Positions 40,141 to 52,276 of a stretch of 64,000 nt of DNA are shown piece by piece. Each line of letters opens with the position of its first letter. Position 1 is the first letter of the stretch. Made by a program: the position numbers and the translations under genes. Origin of the DNA: Coix lacryma-jobi var. lacryma-jobi (lineage: Eukaryota; Streptophyta; Magnoliopsida; Poales; Poaceae); assembly GCA_009763385.1 (NCBI GenBank), contig VDCT01000282.1, positions 601,447-665,446 on the forward strand, read 5' to 3'. Under the pieces are notes generated by a model, which was given only the letters and a program-made list of their open reading frames with translations, was not told the DNA's origin and searched no databases.

Positions 40141-43100
40141 ATAGCCGCCCAGACCCAAGTGCTGCCGCCTGAAGACTGGCGCCCGACGAAGACGACGCAG
40201 CGTGAGCTAGAGTCGCTGGTGGGCCAGGGGCTTCTCCGCCCCAACCCGCAGGAGGGGCCCGCATGGTGGATTCTCCCGTCGATGGATCACCGGGAGCCGC
40301 ACCCGCCGGAGGGATACATGGTGAGCTTCACGCGCTACCATCGCATGGGGCTCGGCGTTCCGCCGAGCCACTTTATGCGGGGGCTGGCTCACCACTTCGA
40401 GGTGGAGCTGCAGCACTTCTCCCCCAACTCAATCTCGCATGCCACCATCTACGCCGCGGTGTGCGAGGGATATCTGAAGATCGAGCCACACTGGGAGATG
40501 TTCGTCCACCTCTTCCGAGGCGAGCTCTTTCACAAGGCCGCGAAGCCGAGCGGGAGGAGGCTCGCGTGCGTGGGCTCCCTCACCGTCACCGCGAGGACTG
40601 GGCCCTCGTCGGCCAACGTCCCCCGCGACTACCTCTGCTACAAGCTTTCCACCAACCAGGCGGGGTGGGACGACCACTAGTTCTACCTGCGGAACGAGGG
40701 CGGGCTCCTTCCGCAGTACACCGGCAGGGTCATCACCCAGCGCCCGGAGAAGTGGATCTGGGGTGTCGCGGCGGACAGGCAATGCCACCTGATGCCACTG
40801 ATGAAGACGATGCGGTCGCTGGTGGAGGAGAAGAAACTGACCGTCCAGGCGATCATTTGGGCGTTCTATCAACGGAGGGTCCTTCCTCTGGCGGACCGCC
40901 CCCTTCTCATGTTCGAGATGGAGCCAAATGCCCCGCTCGAGGTGTTGAACCAGTCGAGGATGGCCGAGGAGAGGCTGTCTCGGAACGAGGGTGCCTCCCG
41001 GGTGACGGTCACAATCCACGGGTCGTTCCGCCCTGAGGAGACCAACCTGATCGCCATGGCACCCGACGTGGGATGTCTCGACCTGGTAAGCCTTCCTCAA
41101 GCTAGGCTATTTCGAGCCTCCCCTCTTTTCTCTTTCTTTGATCCTTGTTTACTCTTCTTGTGGTTTTTCTCATCAAGTTTCTTTTTGCAGGGGGCGTTCA
41201 CATGTCGCGCGTCGAGGCCCCCGGTGAGGGAGGATGCCGCGGAAATACAGGTGAGGCGCCTCTCTGCTCAGAAAGATAAGGAGGGTAAGGATGCCAAGAA
41301 GAAGAAAGAGAAAGAGAAGAACTTGCGTCGGGTGGCTCGGGAACAGAGGCGAGCGAAGGCTCGTCGTAACCGACAGCCTGGAGAGGAGTCCCCCGAGCTC
41401 AGCTCCTCGAGCTCGGAGGAGGAAGACGACGATGAGGAGGAGAGTGATGCTGAAGGGATGGATGCGCGTTTGAGGCGCGCGGGGGTCGTCGACGTCAGGG
41501 CTGACCACTCCTCTGTGCAGGAGAATGTCTTGGAGATCCCTCCGGCGAAGGGGTCGCGCGGGACGCAGCAGTGGAAGGCCACACTAGGCTCTGCCTCATC
41601 GGAGGCTCAGGGCACGTCGAGCTCCGTGCGGGACGTGCCCCCTGCGGTGAAGAGGCCTCGAACTCGGAGCGCCACCGCCACGACGCAGACGGAGGCCGCA
41701 ATCGTGTCGACCCAGGCGGGGGGTCTCGAGAAGGGCCGGTCTTCGAGGAGCGGTCAACACGTCGAGAGGGACTCCGGGCCCGACCGCCGCGAGCCGTCGA
41801 GGACAACGTCGAGCCCGCGGAGGAGCGGTCAACATGAGGGGGCGTCGAGCCCCCGCCATCATGACCGTCGGGGGGGAGCCCCTGGTCGTCTCATGACCAG
41901 AGTCGCGAGCGACCCCGGAGCCCATCGCCGCACCGCCGCCGGGAGAAAGAGGCAGACGCGGGGGGCGCGACCGCCAGCGCGAGCGCCGGAGTAGGTCCCA
42001 GAGCCCGCGCAAGGAAGGGCGCCAAGAGGACCGCTTGAAGGAGACACGGTCGCCCCCCCGGGACAAGAGGCAAAAGGAGAGTTCCCCGTCAGGGTCGAGC
42101 CACGGGAAGCACCGGGAGCCTTCCCCCCATCCGAGCCACACAGAGACGGCTCGGGGGCATGGCTCGAGCCATGGGGCGGGCTCGAAGCCCCCGAGCGGGT
42201 CTAGCGATTCGGGAAAGAAGTCCCGCCGTCACTTTGGGTAAGTAACGTTTCTCAATTCTGTTGGTAGTGAAGCTTTACCCTTATACCTTTGGTGATGTGT
42301 GCCGTTTCCGGTTGTTCAGGGAAAAGCGCTCCCGGCAGGAGGCGGACCCCGCGGCGTCCAAGCGGGCTAAGACCTCGAGCTCTGCCGAAGTCCAAGCACC
42401 TCGAGGTACGACTCCTTCTTCCGCTGGAGTGGCCGCTTGGCTGGCGAAGGCTCGAGCAGCCATGGCTCGGGGAAGTCAGATGGCCGTCGCGGATCTTGGT
42501 GAGGCCGACGCCGTCGACCACGGGGGTCGAGGCTTTTTCCTGATCCTGACGACGTTGTTCTCTTTTTCAGCAGGGACCGCGGCTTCTGGCGTCGAGCTCG
42601 CCGCCACTGCGTCCACCGCAGCGCCACCACCTCCCCCTCCTCCTCCTCCCCCTCCGGTGGCGCCTACCGAGAGGGCCACTCCTCCCCCCATCACAACGAC
42701 CATCTTGGGAGAGCACCCGAGACAGGCGTGGCTCCGTCGGCGTCTGTGGCTGAGGGGACAGCGGCCCTCGAGACCCCAGACGCTGCAAGCGGGCCCGCTG
42801 GACAGGATCCCCCACCGACGGAGCCTCACGCGCCCGCGGAGAGGGAGAAGGAGGGGGAGGCGTTGGTGGTGAAGATACCGACGATGGAGGAGCTCTTGGA
42901 CGAGCTGGCGGAGGAGCCGTCCCCGGTCGAGGGCTCAACGCTGGAGGTGGCGCTCGAGGCACCGGCCGGGGACGACAAGATGCCGGAAGACCCAGCGAGG
43001 GAGGAGAGCTTGGGGACGAGCCATCCCTCGAGCGATCTGTTACCGCTCGAGTCCCCGCCTCTACGCGGGGCCACACCGTTGCCTCGGGAGGGGGCGGAGC

Positions 43101-44526
43101 AGCAGGAGGAGACGGCGGAGGGGCGGAAAGAGCCGCAGCCAGTGCCACCGATTGGTGGGCTGCAGCTGGTGCTGCTCGAACTGGATGAGGACCTGCTGAT
43201 CGCCGAGCCCAGCCGGTCGGCGTGGCCATATCCCGACGCGCCGAGCCCGTCCGGCGTCGTTATCCCCGCCGAGCGGTCGACTCAGCGGGGGGCTCCGCGG
43301 GAGGCACGATCAATCTTCAGGGAGGTGACCGAGCTCGTGGCGGAGGCAGAGAGGTCCTTCTTGGAGGAGGCAGACAAGTCCGCGCGGGTGGCGGCCGCCC
43401 TCGTGAGGGCGGAGGAGGAGCTCCGCGCTAAGCTGGGCCGGAACGCACAGATGGCTAGCCGGCTCAACGAGGCACAGGCGGAGACCCAGGCGGCTCGAGA
43501 CGAGGCCACCCAGGCTAAGAGGGAGGCCGCCACCGCTCTGTCGACGGTGGAAGCGTCGAGGAAGGAGGCCGCCGACACCCGAAGCGAAGTCGCCACCGCC
43601 CGGTCTGCAGCGGAGGCAGCGAAGAAGGAGGCCGCCGACGCCCAAAGCGAAGCCGCCACCGCTCGGTCCGCAGCGGAGACGGCGAAGAAAGAGGCCGAGG
43701 AGGCCAAGAGCGAAGCCGCCACCGCCCTGGCTGCAGCGGAGGCAGCGCGGCAGGAGGTGATCCAGAAGGATCTGGCCCTTGCGCAGACGGGCAAGCTGGT
43801 CGAGGACCTCAGGGGCCAGAAACTTGACGTGCTGTCCCAGAAGCATACACTCGAACAGCGCGTCGGGGTCCTTACCAGCGACTTCGCCGCTCTAGGCGTG
43901 CACTGCCAAGGTAATCTTCAGGCTTCGTCTTGCTTTGATTTCGAGATTCTTGCCACGCCGCGGACTTACTCTTTTCTGTTTGTTGCGTAGATCTGGAGAA
44001 GACCGCCGAGGAGCTCTGCGAGACGAATCAGACTCTCGTGGAGCAACTCCAGGGTGAGAGCATGGTGGCGGAGCGGGCATGCGGCACCCTCGACAGGCTC
44101 TGCTCCATGTGGGGTGCCGACCCGGTGGCCACGGCAGAAGGCGCGGTGGCTCGAGGCGATGCCCTGGTCGATGCCTTGTGCTTCTTCGACATGGCTGCGC
44201 GGGACCGCGTCAAGAGCGCCCTCCACCACGGCGTAAAGCAGGCGCTTGCGGCCGTCCGCTCCGGCTTCCGCTACCTGGTCAACGTCGTCGCCAAGGGCTT
44301 CGTCGAGATCGAGGGGAAGGACGAAGAGTGGAACGACCGCCGCGTCGACAAAATCCAGGAGAAGGTGGAGAGGCCAGGGGCGGCACTTGCAAAGCTCTTC
44401 GAAGAGGACGTGTTGCCTCCTGATGCAGACAACGGAGTAGAAGGCCCCCCTCCTCCTGGCCCGGACGTCGAGGCTGAGCCCGCAGCGGAAGATCTTGGGG
44501 AGGAGTTCCAGACAGACGAGGAATGA
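40141..44526 (+). pseudogene. Antisense accessory gene of the Tat element ('putative gypsy type transposon' family), broken
   Basis: A multi-exon gene antisense to pol. The start context GCCACC-ATA-GCC at 40135-40146 looks like a Kozak ATG mutated to ATA. The N-terminal domain (about 40160-41085: ELESLVGQGLLRPN, GVPPSHFMRGLAHHFEVEL, FVHLFRGELF) resembles the plant Transposase_28 family, interrupted by TAG at 40678-40680 after which the frame continues (FYLRNEGG). Likely introns are 41086-41190, 42238-42319, one around 42500-42590, and 43911-43990. A frame change lies near 41950-42035. Exon 2 is Lys/Arg- and Ser/Glu-rich. The 42728-43910 part is a long Ala/Glu coiled coil with four roughly 21-residue repeats (about 43522-43752). 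The last exon ends in an acidic tail at 44526. Role unknown; it is not a DNA transposase despite the family name. Confidence 0.8.
43522..43752 (+). repeat. 63-bp tandem repeats encoding a coiled coil
   Basis: Four units encoding about 21 residues each on the pattern EAATARSAAEAAKKEAADAQ, with growing divergence. The unit length is a multiple of seven residues, so repeats extend the heptad register. Confidence 0.75.
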
Positions 44527-45075
44527 GACCTGCGTGCCAAATTTGGGCGTTGAGGCCCTTGTAAGAATTCATGTCATGACTTATGGCCCGTCGAGGCCAA
44601 CATATGAGTATGACTTGTTTGTTTTTAAGAAGCTGTTTTCTTTTCAAATTTATTTGATCATTTCTCTTTGTCGCTAGCTCGAGTTTCTACCGGCTTGGTC
44701 TGTGTTCCTTCGATACGCGTCACGAGTTCCTCGAGGGGAGGCGTAGGTAGGGTACCGTAGCCCGGGGGCGTAGGTGGCCGTCTACGTCGACGCCCCCCGA
44801 CTCTTGGAGGCTCAAGGTATTTACGGACTTAGACACTGCTAGTTCGCTCTAGATACGAGTCGAGATGAGGGTCAAATTTTTGAAAAGAAAAACGTGCTTT
44901 TTCCGGAGTCTGGGGGGGTCCCCCCTGTCAGCCCCCGAGGGAGTCTCGACCCTGAGCAAGGCAGGGTCGAGGCTACCTTAAGTTGCTAAGTAATAAGAAA
45001 GACAGTGCATGAGTTTGTTCATTCATATTCAACGTGTTTGTACAAAGCAACAGAATGAACAAGGCCTCGAGGCCC
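44527..45075. other. Convergent 3' spacer between antisense gene and pol
   Basis: The accessory gene (plus) and pol (minus) end facing each other here. AT/GC-mixed, with CTCGAGG words; nothing coding is seen. Any transcripts would overlap here if polyadenylation is late. Confidence 0.5.
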
Positions 45076-48000
45076 TTAAGGATAGAAGCGACGTAGCTGA
45101 GATATGTTCCACGCGTTTGCCAGGATCCTGCCTTGACCGTCGTAGAGCTTGTATGTTCCTGGCTTGAGCACCTTAGCTACGGTGTATGGGCCCTCCCATG
45201 GAGGGGTGAGCTTGTGGCGCCCTCGATTATCTTGCAGTCGTCGAAGCACGAGGTCCCCCGCCGCCAGGTCCCTTTTGCGCACGTGCTTGTCGTGGTAGTG
45301 TCGAAGTGTTTGCTGGTAGCGCACGGAGTTGATGAGCGCCATGTCTCGAGCTTCCTCGAGCTGGTCCTTGGCGTTGGCGAGACTCTCGTCGTTGGTTTGC
45401 TCATTGTAGGCTCGAAGTCGAGGGGAGCCGTACTCGAGGTCCGTAGGCAAGACAGCCTCGGTGCCGTAGGTTAGGAAGAACGGAGTGAACCCGGTGGCTC
45501 GACTCGGCGTAGTCCTGAGGCCCCACAGCACCGAGGGGAGCTCTGCGGCCCACCCCTTCCCAAAATTCTTGAGGGTCTTGAACAGCCTCGGCTTCAGCCC
45601 GTGGAGTATCATGCCGTTGGCGCGCTCGACCTGCCCGTTGCATTGAGGGTACGCGACCGAGGCCTAGTTCACGCGGATGTTGTTGTCATCGCAGAAGTTG
45701 AGGAACTTTTTGCCCGTGAACTGAGTGCCATTGTCGGTGATGATGACGTTAGGCACCCCAAATAGGTACATGATGTCGGCGATGAACTCGATGGCCTTCT
45801 CGGAGGTGGGGTCGCCTATAGGCTTAGCCTCGATCCACTTGGTGAACTTGTCAATTGCCACGAGCACATGCGTGTACCTTCCATTTGTCATCTTGAGGGG
45901 ACCCATGAGGTCGAGCCCCTAGACAACAAACGACCAAGTGATGGGGATCATCTGTAGGGCATGCGCGGGCTGGTGCGTTTGCTTGGCGTAGAACTGACAC
46001 CCTTGGCAAGCTCGAACCAGGCGCTTGGCGTCTCCGATGGCGGTTGGCCAGTAGAAGCCTTGGCGGAAGGCGTTCCCCACCAAGGTCCTTGGCGCTGCGT
46101 GATGGCCGCAAGCCCCCGAGTGCATGTCGTCGAGGAGCCTGCGTCCTTCCTCGAGGGGGATGCAGCGCTGAAGGATTCCCGATGGGCTTCGTCGGTATAG
46201 CTCTCGTTCGTCGCCGTAGATGACGTAGGTTTTGGCCCTTCGAGTGATGCGTCGGGCCTCCGTCTTGTCTTCTGGTAGCACGCCTTGTGTCAGGTAGTCG
46301 AGGAAGGGCGTCCGCCAGTCGAGGGGTCATGACGAAGGAGAGGCGGGTGCGTCGATCTGCATTGCCTCAGCGGATGTCGGGGTGTCGTCCTTGAGGGGTG
46401 GCGTCGAAGGTCAAGCCCCTGCGTCCGGCTCGAGGGGTGGCGTCGAGGGGCCAGCCCCCGGGCTGATCTTGACGGATGGCTCGAAAATGTCCCTCGAGAA
46501 GACGTCTGGTGGGACGGTGCCGCGTGTGGATGCTAACTTAGCCAGCTCGTCTGCGGCCTCGTTGTACTTTCGAGCGATGTGGTTGAGCTCGAGGCCGTAG
46601 AACTTGTCTTCTAGCTTGCGCACTTTTCCGCAGTATGCTTCCATCTTGGGATCGATGCAACTCGAGGCCTTCATGACCTGGTTGATGACGAGCTGCGAGT
46701 CCCCTCGAACGTCGAGGCATCGGACCCCAAACTCGAGGGCGATACGCAGCCCGTTGACGAGGGCCTCGTACTCAGCGACGTTGTTGGAGGCGGGGAAGTG
46801 CAGGCACAGCAGGTAGCGCATATGGACTCCGAGGGGTGAGATGAAGAGCAGGCCTGCGCCTGCCCCTGTCTTCATGAGGGACCCGTCGAAGTACATAGTC
46901 CAGAGCTCGGCTTGGATTTGTGTCGGCGGGAGCTGGGTGTCGGTCCACTCAACAACGAAATCCGCCAACGCTTGTGACTTGATGGCTTTTCGTGGAGCGT
47001 AGGTGATGGCCTCCCCCATCAGCTCGGCAGACCACTAGGCGATGCGCCCTGTGGCCTCCTGGTTGTTGATGATCTCCCCGAGGGGGAAGGACGATACCAC
47101 CGTTATGGGATGAGCGAGGAAGTAATGCTGGAGCTTGCGCCTCATGATGATGATGCCGTAGAGCAGCTTCTGGATGTGTGGGTACCGGACCTTGGCCTCG
47201 GAGAGCACCTCACTGATGAAGTACACCGGTCGTTGGACTGGTAGCGCGTGACCCTCCTCGTGTCTCTCGATGACTACGACCGCGCTGACCACCTGGGTGG
47301 TTGCGGCCACGTAGAGGAGGAGAGGCTCGGGGGGATCGTCACCCTGGGCTGGTCGTGGCGGCACGAGAATTGGCGCGGAAGTCAGCAACCCCTTCAACTT
47401 GGTTAGGGCTTCCTCGGCCTCGACGGTCCATGCAAAGCGTTCCGTTTTCTTCAGCAGGCGGTAGAGGAGTAGCGCCTTTTCCCCTAGCCTCGAGATGAAT
47501 CTGCTGAGAGCGGCTAGACAGCCTGTCACTTTCTGCACGCCCTTGAGGTCTCGAATTGGGCCCATCCTCGTGACTGCTGAGATCTTTTCGGGGTTGGCCT
47601 CGATCCCCCGCTGCGAGACGATGTAGCCAAGTAGCATGCCTCGAGGCACACCAAAGACACATTTCTCGGGGTTGAGTTTCACGTTCTTGGCCCGGAGGCA
47701 CTCGAACGTGGTCTCGAGATCGCTGATGAGGTCCCCGACTTTCTTGGTCTTAACCACGATGTCATCGACGTAGGCCTCGATGGTTTTGCCTATGTGTTCG
47801 CCAAAGATATGCTGCATACAACGCTGATACGTTGCCCCGGCGTTTCGAAGGCCGAAGGGCATCGTAACATAGCAATACATACCAAAAGGCGTAATAAAAG
47901 AGGTAGCGAGCTCGTCGGATTCTTTCATCTTAATCTGGTGGTAGCCGGAATACGCATTGAGAAATGAAAGTACTTCACACCCCGCAGTGGAATCGACAAT

Positions 48001-48512
48001 CTGATCAATTCTAGGTAAAGGAAATGGAACCTTTGGACATGCTTTATTCAGACCAGTGTAGTCTACACACATCCGCATTTTTCCATTCTTTTTCTTAACT
48101 AGTACAGGGTTAGCTAGCCACTCCGGGTGAAATACCTCCTTGATGAATCCAGCCGCCAAAAGCTTGTGCACCTCCTCGCCGATGATCCTACGCTTCTCCT
48201 CGTCAAAGCGGCGCAGGCGCTGTTTCATCGGTCTGGACCTGGCCTGGATCTCCAAGGCATGCTCGGCGACTCCCCTCGGTATGCCTGGCATGTCCGAGGG
48301 GCTCCACGCAAACATGTCGATGTTCGCGCGGAGAAAGTCGACGAGCACTGCTTCCTATTTGGGCTTGAGGCTGGCACTGATGGCCAGCGTCTTGCCGTCG
48401 GTCGAGGTCGGGTCGACGGGTATCTGCTTGGTGTGCTCTGCCGGCTCGAAGGTGCCAGCGTGGCGCTTTGCTTCAGGGACCTCCTCGGTGGCCAGAGCAG
48501 CCAGGGTGTTGT
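45076..48512 (-). pseudogene. Pol of the Tat-type element: one frame, nonsense codons only
   Basis: A single minus-strand frame covers reverse transcriptase, RNase H and integrase with no frameshift, interrupted by stops near 48357, at 47035-47037 and 46411-46413, near 46327, and at 45919-45921 and 45664-45666. RT (48348-47035) has VDYTGLNKACPK and YVDDIVVK, but its motif A reads SFLNAYSGYHQI where Asp is expected. RNase H follows (MYFDGSLMKTGAGAG, 46411-47019). The integrase zinc finger is 45919-46281 (HSGACGHHAAPRTL, CQGCQFYA), the DDE core 45664-45906 (IDKFTKWIEA, ITDNGTQF) and the C-terminal region 45076-45612 (WNISQLRRFYP). The protease/gag end is cut at the junction near 48,512. The polyprotein would be inactive. 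Confidence 0.88.
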
Positions 48513-48540
48513 ATTACCCAATCCACCGAAGTCTCCAAGT

Positions 48541-50510
48541 CAGATCCCGATGCCTGGCAGTGCTCCCAACCCCGCCACAACCGATTTTGGCAGAGCCTTA
48601 AATTGGTTGAAAGAGGAAATAACCAGATCTCTCGAGACTAGCTTGGTAGTCCAAATTAAACCTAGTAGAACCACCTACTTTAAACCATACCCTCCACACT
48701 TTGATTTCATGAAAGCACCTGATGGTTGGAGGGTACCAAAATTTTATAAGTTTAGCGGTGACGGTAGTAAATCAACCATGGAACATGTTAGTATGTTCCT
48801 TGCGCAAATGGGCGAAGTTAGTACCCTAGATTTTATGAATGTACATCATTTTCCTTTGTCTCTTACCGGTACAGCTTTTGCTTGGTTTACGTCATTACCA
48901 TCATGTTCTATTAGTTCTTTAGCTGAATTAGAAGAGAAATTTCATAATCACTTTTAAGATGGGGTCCAAGAAACTAGATTGTCGCATCTCGCATTGGTCT
49001 GTCAAGGGCGTAGTGAGCCTGTGGTTGATTTCTTTAAGCGCTTTAAGGAAATGAAGAGCTGATGTTATCATTTAATGATCTCTGATAGAGACCTAACAGA
49101 TCTGTGTTTTGCTGGTTTACGTCCTGAGATTAAAGACAAACCAGAGCATTATGAGTTTTTCAATGTAAACCAACTTTTACAAAAGGCCATTTCAATTGAA
49201 TCGTGTCTTAAAGAACCTCATGATCCCCACAAATCCCATCGACCGAATGTGCATATTGTTGAAACATATCCTGATAGTTCGGATGATGAATCCAAGGATT
49301 GCTATGCTGCTGAGTTCCTATGGCCAGCACAAAATAAATTGGTCACTTTTTCTTCTCTCAAACCGATTCAGAAGAATCGGGGTGAAGAAGTAAAATTTTC
49401 CTTTGATTTCTCTAAGTGTGACTGAATCTTTGATGAACTGCTTAAATTTGGTTATCTTAAAATTAATTATACTTTGCCATCAGCTGATGAATCGAAAAGA
49501 AGGGCTTATTACAAATATCATAATTCTTTTTCTCATAACACTAATGATTGTAATGTTTTTCGTCGGCAGGTCCAATCGGCCCTTAATGAGGGACGGTTGA
49601 GTCTTACTGAGATGCAGGTTGATACCGCTCCTTTCCCAATGCATATGGTGGAAGCACGCAGGTAATCCTGCCATTTTAATTCGTCCAGAGCAAGCCGATA
49701 CGACTAAAGGCAAGAATGTCATTATCGGTGAATCACGAGCTGCACCGAATGCTGAGATTAATTCCAGGCGCAAAGTGGTGCTGGAGAAAGGTGATGATGG
49801 CAAAAGCAAGCTCACGATTACTGCCAGATCGGTGAGACACCTGAACAAGCAGAGATGGTTTGAGACTAGGGCGGCGCAGCAAAGACCGATCAGGTCGGGC
49901 CCTCAAGCTGACCAGTCTGGCTCTTCTTCAGAGCGGCCGGCTCAATCGGATCGAAGGACCGACCAAGCCAGTCTAGCCCCTTCTAGTTCAACTAAAACAG
50001 ACAAGCCGACTACACCAATCGGTTTAGCTGGTTCCAGCAGCTCTACCCCTTCTGAAGTGCATGTTTTACACACATTTGTTCCACGGAAACCTGAAGTTGG
50101 CACTTGGAAGACTAACGTGGATAAGAACAAGGACAAAGTCGTTAGGGAGCTGTGCACTTTCGATAAACTTATTGCTAAATACAAACAACAAAAGGTCGAT
50201 TCCCAGAATCGACCATTAAAAAAAGAGAGTCTACTCCTCCGAAGCGAGAAAATGGAAAATCTAAGCTGCTGGTGGTGACTCAAGTAGCATCCCCAGCGTC
50301 GAGGACTGTTCCTTATAGGCCTCAGTGGGCTCCTCCTATTTCACCACCTCCACAATGGGGTCCTCAAGGAGTCTGGGTACCGTACCCTATGCCAGCACCT
50401 ATGTATTATCAGCAAGGTTGGGGAGCGCTTGTTAGTCGACCTCTGAGGGTATCAGTATTCGACCAATTGGGTAGTCAACCGATCTCTGGTGTGAATCAGA
50501 ATTGAGTGAT
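48541..50510 (+). pseudogene. Gag region of the plus-strand gypsy element
   Basis: The frame from 48541 (ALNWLKEEITRSLETS, PPHFDFMKAPDGWRVPKFYKFSGDG, FAWFTSLPSCSISSLAELEEKF) is a retrotransposon gag region. It is interrupted in frame by TAA at 48955-48957, TGA at 49060-49062 and TGA at 49423-49425, with a frame change near 49,655. The sequence after 49,860 is Ser/Asp/Gln-rich low-complexity with repeated DQSG and SDRR words. No CCHC knuckle was found. Confidence 0.75.
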
Positions 50511-51998
50511 TACTTCAAGGATTTTAACTCCTCGAGAAATAGGGAAGGCACAGGCACGACAAGTTTATGTGCCTAAAAGGGTACAAGATACTCCCGCTGC
50601 TCCTCCGACCAAGTCTAATCCTATTCCGACGATTACGATCGGTTCTATAGAAGCTCCCATTGTTAGTAAAGCTGAGCCGATGGTGATCGAGGGTCCAACT
50701 TTAGCAATAATTCAAGAAGATGCTCCATATGTTTCAGCCGGAGTGGAAGAAAAGAGGCCTGTTGAGCGAGATCCCAGGTATACCCAGCCTAGGTGGTGTC
50801 CTCCTGGTTTAAGTAAAACTCATCGGAGAAAGCTGCAAAGGGCTCGGTGTAACAAACAAAGGCGGGAACAACTTGAGAAGATGAGGGAAGATATATTCAA
50901 CTCAACACATCCCATGTTTCCTCAAGGCAAGCGAGGAGGTGAAGAGTCTGGTTTTATTAATCAAAAACCGACTACAACGATTCCTGAGCTAAGCAGGTCA
51001 GATCCTAAGCCGACCAGTCTAGACGTCGAGCCTGCTAAGTCGGCTTCAGAGCCGACCAGGTCAGATTCCGAGCCGACCAGATCAGATCATGGGCTTACCA
51101 GTTTGAACCTCGACTGGCTAAGTCGGCCGCTGCTCAGTCGTATGATAAGTCAACTGGACCAGATTCCGAGCCGACTAAATCGGTTCCTGATGTTCTAGTG
51201 GGCTCCGACGTGTCCCCGGATGATCTTATCTCCTCTGCTAGTGTCGCCATGACTAGTGAAGAATTACCTGAAGAACAAGATGAGGAAATGGTGGACTATG
51301 AACCTTCCCCGGAAAGGGTGGAGGTCAATGTGGTTTACTTATCTGCTAACTATTATGTGGTCGGAGATGATTCGACAGTAATGGAGTTTAACTTTGCTAC
51401 ACAGAGTGCCGTGTTTCAGAAGCCGGAAGACTCTATCAATCATCTCAAGCCTTTACATGTAAAAGGTCATATCAATGGTACACCAGTTCATAGGATGTTG
51501 GTTGACAGCGGGGCAATTGTGAACCTGATGTCGTACTAGCTTTATCAGAAGCTTGGTGGCACTGATGAAGAGCTGGTCAAGACCAACATGTGACTATCAC
51601 TGAAGTTGGAGGAGGAGATCCTATTCCGGCCAAAGGAAGTTGCATCCATGGAGCTTACTATTGGGAGCAAGACTTTGGCTACTGCTTTCTTCGTCACCGA
51701 TGTACAAGGTAGCTATAACCTTATACTTGGGCGTGATTGGATTCATGCTAATCGGTGCATCCCTTTTAGTCTACATCAGTTTCTCATCCAGTGGGTGGAC
51801 GGCGATGTAGAGATTGTGCACTCAGATTCATCGGTCTATGTTGCTGCGGCTGATGCTCCTTTGCTCGGGAGGCATGATACTATTGCTTGTTTATCTGGTC
51901 GAGACCTTTCTAATTTTCAATTTATTAGTGTTACTAAGGAAGGTTTTGTACCAGTATCTCTAAAGTCGATTGATAATCGGCTCAATATTATCATGTAA
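50511..51998 (+). pseudogene. Linker and aspartic protease region
   Basis: Pro/Thr-rich then Arg/Lys-rich linker (50506-51198) with repeated SEPTRSD words (51040-51110), then a frame change. The protease follows (51198-51539, HRMLVDSGAIVNLM), with the DSGA active-site motif followed by a TAG at 51537-51539. Its second half (51606-51998) has GSKTLATAFFVTDVQGSYNL and ILGRDWI. Confidence 0.75.
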
Positions 51999-52276
51999 TT
52001 ATATTTATGGATGCTAACGTTGATTGGTCAAAACATCGTGTTGAACAATATCATACCTTTAAGACTGATGCTTGTGAGGCTATTGATGATTCTGACGAAC
52101 TCAATAAGTTGGGTCAAGGTTTCACGTTGGCCGGCCCCTTAGAATAAGTTGATATTGGGGATGGTTCTATACCTAGGCCGACATTTGTAAATCAGAACTT
52201 AGAAGCCGATTATAAATTAGAATTAATCGCGCTTCTGAGATAGTATGTTGATTGTTTTGCTTGGAATTATACAGAG

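Larger units (their letters stand above)
37781..48520 (-). mobile_element. Degenerate Tat-type Ty3/gypsy element with antisense ORF, 5' end lost
   Basis: On the minus strand: pol (about 48512 down to 45076), an opposite-strand accessory gene (plus strand 40141-44526), polypurine tract (about 39008-38990) and 3' LTR (38989-37781). Gag and the 5' LTR are missing; the sequence switches at about 48,500-48,530 to a plus-strand element. An antisense ORF between pol and the 3' LTR is a feature of Tat-lineage elements such as Grande. Confidence 0.8.
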
